Source: Acetobacteraceae bacterium
GTDB lineage: Bacteria > Pseudomonadota > Alphaproteobacteria > Acetobacterales > Acetobacteraceae
Length of the DNA stretch: 6,647 bases
Assembly (NCBI GenBank): GCA_947475475.1
Contig: CANJOG010000114.1
Span: 1-6,647 of the forward strand
Reading direction: 5' to 3'
This document shows positions 5,668-6,647 of this stretch, piece after piece. Within the stretch, counting starts at the first letter, position 1. Each line of letters begins with the position of its first letter. The notes beneath the pieces were generated by a model that worked only from the letters and a program-made list of their open reading frames with translations, did not search any database and was not told the DNA's origin. A program made the translations under genes and the position numbers.

Positions 5668-6572
5668 GCAAGAAAGCCGCCGGCGATGCCCGCCTGACCG
5701 CCGCGCTGCGCGAGTCGGCCGCCGCTGTCGAGCGCGCGATCGACACGCTGCTGCCGCTGCCCGAAGGCGGCGAGGCAAGGCTGCTCGAAGCCATGCGTTA
5801 CGCGACGCTCGGCGGTGGCAAGCGTCTGCGCGGCTTCCTGGTGATGGAAACCGCCAAGCTGTTCTCCGTCTCGCCAACCTGTGCCGCCCGCGTCGCCGCC
5901 TCGGTGGAGATGCTGCACGCCTATTCGCTGGTGCATGACGATTTGCCGGCGATGGACGATGACGATCTGCGCCGCGGCAAGCCGACCTGCCACCGCGCCT
6001 ATGACGAGGCCACCGCCATCCTGGTCGGCGACGCGCTGCAATGCCGCGCGTTCGAAGTGCTGTCTGAACACGACACCCATTCCGATCCGCTGGTGCGCGC
6101 CGACCTGGTCTGCGCACTCGCTTCCGCCGCCGGCGCGCGCGGCATGGTGGGCGGGCAAATGATCGACATGCTTGCCGCCGACAAGGCATTGTCGCCGCCG
6201 GAAATCACAAGGTTGCAGACGTTGAAGACCGGCAAGCTGATCCAGTACAGCGCCGAGGCCGGCGCCATCCTGGGCCGCGCGCCCGCAGCCCATCGCCATC
6301 TGCTCGCCGCCTACGGCCGTGACATTGGCGCCGCCTTCCAGATTGCCGATGATATTCTCGACGTTGAATCCACCTCGGAGGAACTCGGCAAGGCGGCCGG
6401 TAAGGACCAGGCCTCCGGCAAGGCGACTCTCGTCTCCGTGCTGGGTGTCGAGCGTGCCCGCGCCCATGCCACCATGCTGGCCGAGCAGGCAGCCGCGCAT
6501 CTCGATCATTTCGGCGAGAATGCCGATTTGTTGAAGGCGCTCGCCCGCTACATGGTCACGCGCCGGAACTAG
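5664..6572 (+). CDS. ispA: Farnesyl diphosphate synthase (geranyltranstransferase)
   Basis: Condenses isopentenyl diphosphate with dimethylallyl and then geranyl diphosphate to give C15 farnesyl diphosphate, the precursor of undecaprenyl phosphate, quinone side chains, carotenoids and hopanoids. The 302-residue protein shows GGGKRLRG (50-57), the first aspartate-rich motif DDLPAMD (92-98) with the two-residue insertion typical of bacterial short-chain enzymes, RRGKPTCH (103-110), KTGKLI (188-193), and the second aspartate-rich motif DDILD (229-233). Tyr87, five residues before the first motif (HAYSLVHDD), is a bulky residue consistent with stopping at C15. The GTG start overlaps the xseB stop by 4 bp. 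The gene normally found next in this operon type, dxs, is absent, and tlyA follows 13 bp downstream. Confidence 0.94.
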   Translation: MSKKAAGDARLTAALRESAAAVERAIDTLLPLPEGGEARLLEAMRYATLGGGKRLRGFLVMETAKLFSVSPTCAARVAASVEMLHAYSLVHDDLPAMDDDDLRRGKPTCHRAYDEATAILVGDALQCRAFEVLSEHDTHSDPLVRADLVCALASAAGARGMVGGQMIDMLAADKALSPPEITRLQTLKTGKLIQYSAEAGAILGRAPAAHRHLLAAYGRDIGAAFQIADDILDVESTSEELGKAAGKDQASGKATLVSVLGVERARAHATMLAEQAAAHLDHFGENADLLKALARYMVTRRN

Positions 6573-6585
6573 GCAAAACACGGCC

Positions 6586-6647
6586 ATGGCGAAAATTCGC
6601 GCCGACCAATTGGCACTCGCCCAGGGCATTGCGGACTCACGCGCCAA
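6586..6647 (+). CDS. tlyA: TlyA-family rRNA 2'-O-methyltransferase / hemolysin A-like protein, first 20 codons only
   Basis: Only the first 20 residues are in the window, reading MAKIRADQLALAQGIADSRA. This matches the N-terminal S4-type RNA-binding segment that begins TlyA proteins (RxDxLLVxxGLAxSRxxA). Known TlyA enzymes methylate ribose at 16S (and 23S) rRNA cytidines. The gene starts 13 bp after the ispA stop and continues its strand, and tlyA is a common member of the xseB-ispA operon in alphaproteobacteria. That position supports the call. Another S4-domain protein is possible because the methyltransferase part cannot be seen. Confidence 0.72.
   Translation, partial: MAKIRADQLALAQGIADSRA

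Noticed and set aside
5547..6647. A 366-codon open frame on the minus strand opposite xseB, ispA and tlyA
   Set aside because: It lies wholly antisense to strongly conserved genes with intact catalytic motifs. Long antisense frames are common in GC-rich coding DNA, and its translation shows no recognisable domain.

Overview
The window is a GC-rich stretch of bacterial chromosome. It is densely coded, with short intergenic gaps, ATGA/GTGA stop-start overlaps and several GTG starts. The order HDAC-like hydrolase, xseB, ispA, tlyA and the presence of a Sox thiosulfate-oxidation gene suggest an alphaproteobacterium, possibly of the Rhodospirillales type. That placement is inferred from gene content and base composition, not from a search.

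Region by region: (1) 1-480 (+) is the C-terminal part of soxA, the thiosulfate-oxidising cytochrome subunit. It is cut by the window edge and is probably the last gene of a sox operon lying to the left. (2) 520-1842 (-) is a secreted triheme cytochrome c of the AdhB / gluconate-dehydrogenase subunit type, converging on soxA, with a perfect 10-bp inverted repeat between the two stops. (3) 1976-3049 (+) is a TonB-like energy transducer with a long proline-rich periplasmic arm. It is divergent from the cytochrome gene. (4) 3062-4018 (-) is a ROK-family fructokinase (Mak), converging on tonB with only 12 bp between stops. (5) From 4206 rightwards runs a tight plus-strand operon: a TusA-like sulfurtransferase, a histone-deacetylase-family hydrolase, xseB, ispA and the first codons of tlyA.

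The left end is about periplasmic sulfur and electron transport. The right end is a housekeeping operon (DNA repair, isoprenoid precursor synthesis, rRNA modification) headed by a sulfur carrier gene. The two non-coding gaps of note are both divergent control regions: 1843-1975, with a candidate promoter and a leader hairpin, and 4019-4205, with two perfect 12-bp direct repeats and a candidate promoter toward mak. No gap exceeds 187 bp. I see no mobile element, CRISPR array, tRNA or rRNA, and no convincing previously undescribed system. The most useful leads are the direct-repeat operator candidate, the cytochrome next to soxA, and the tusA head of the isoprenoid operon.
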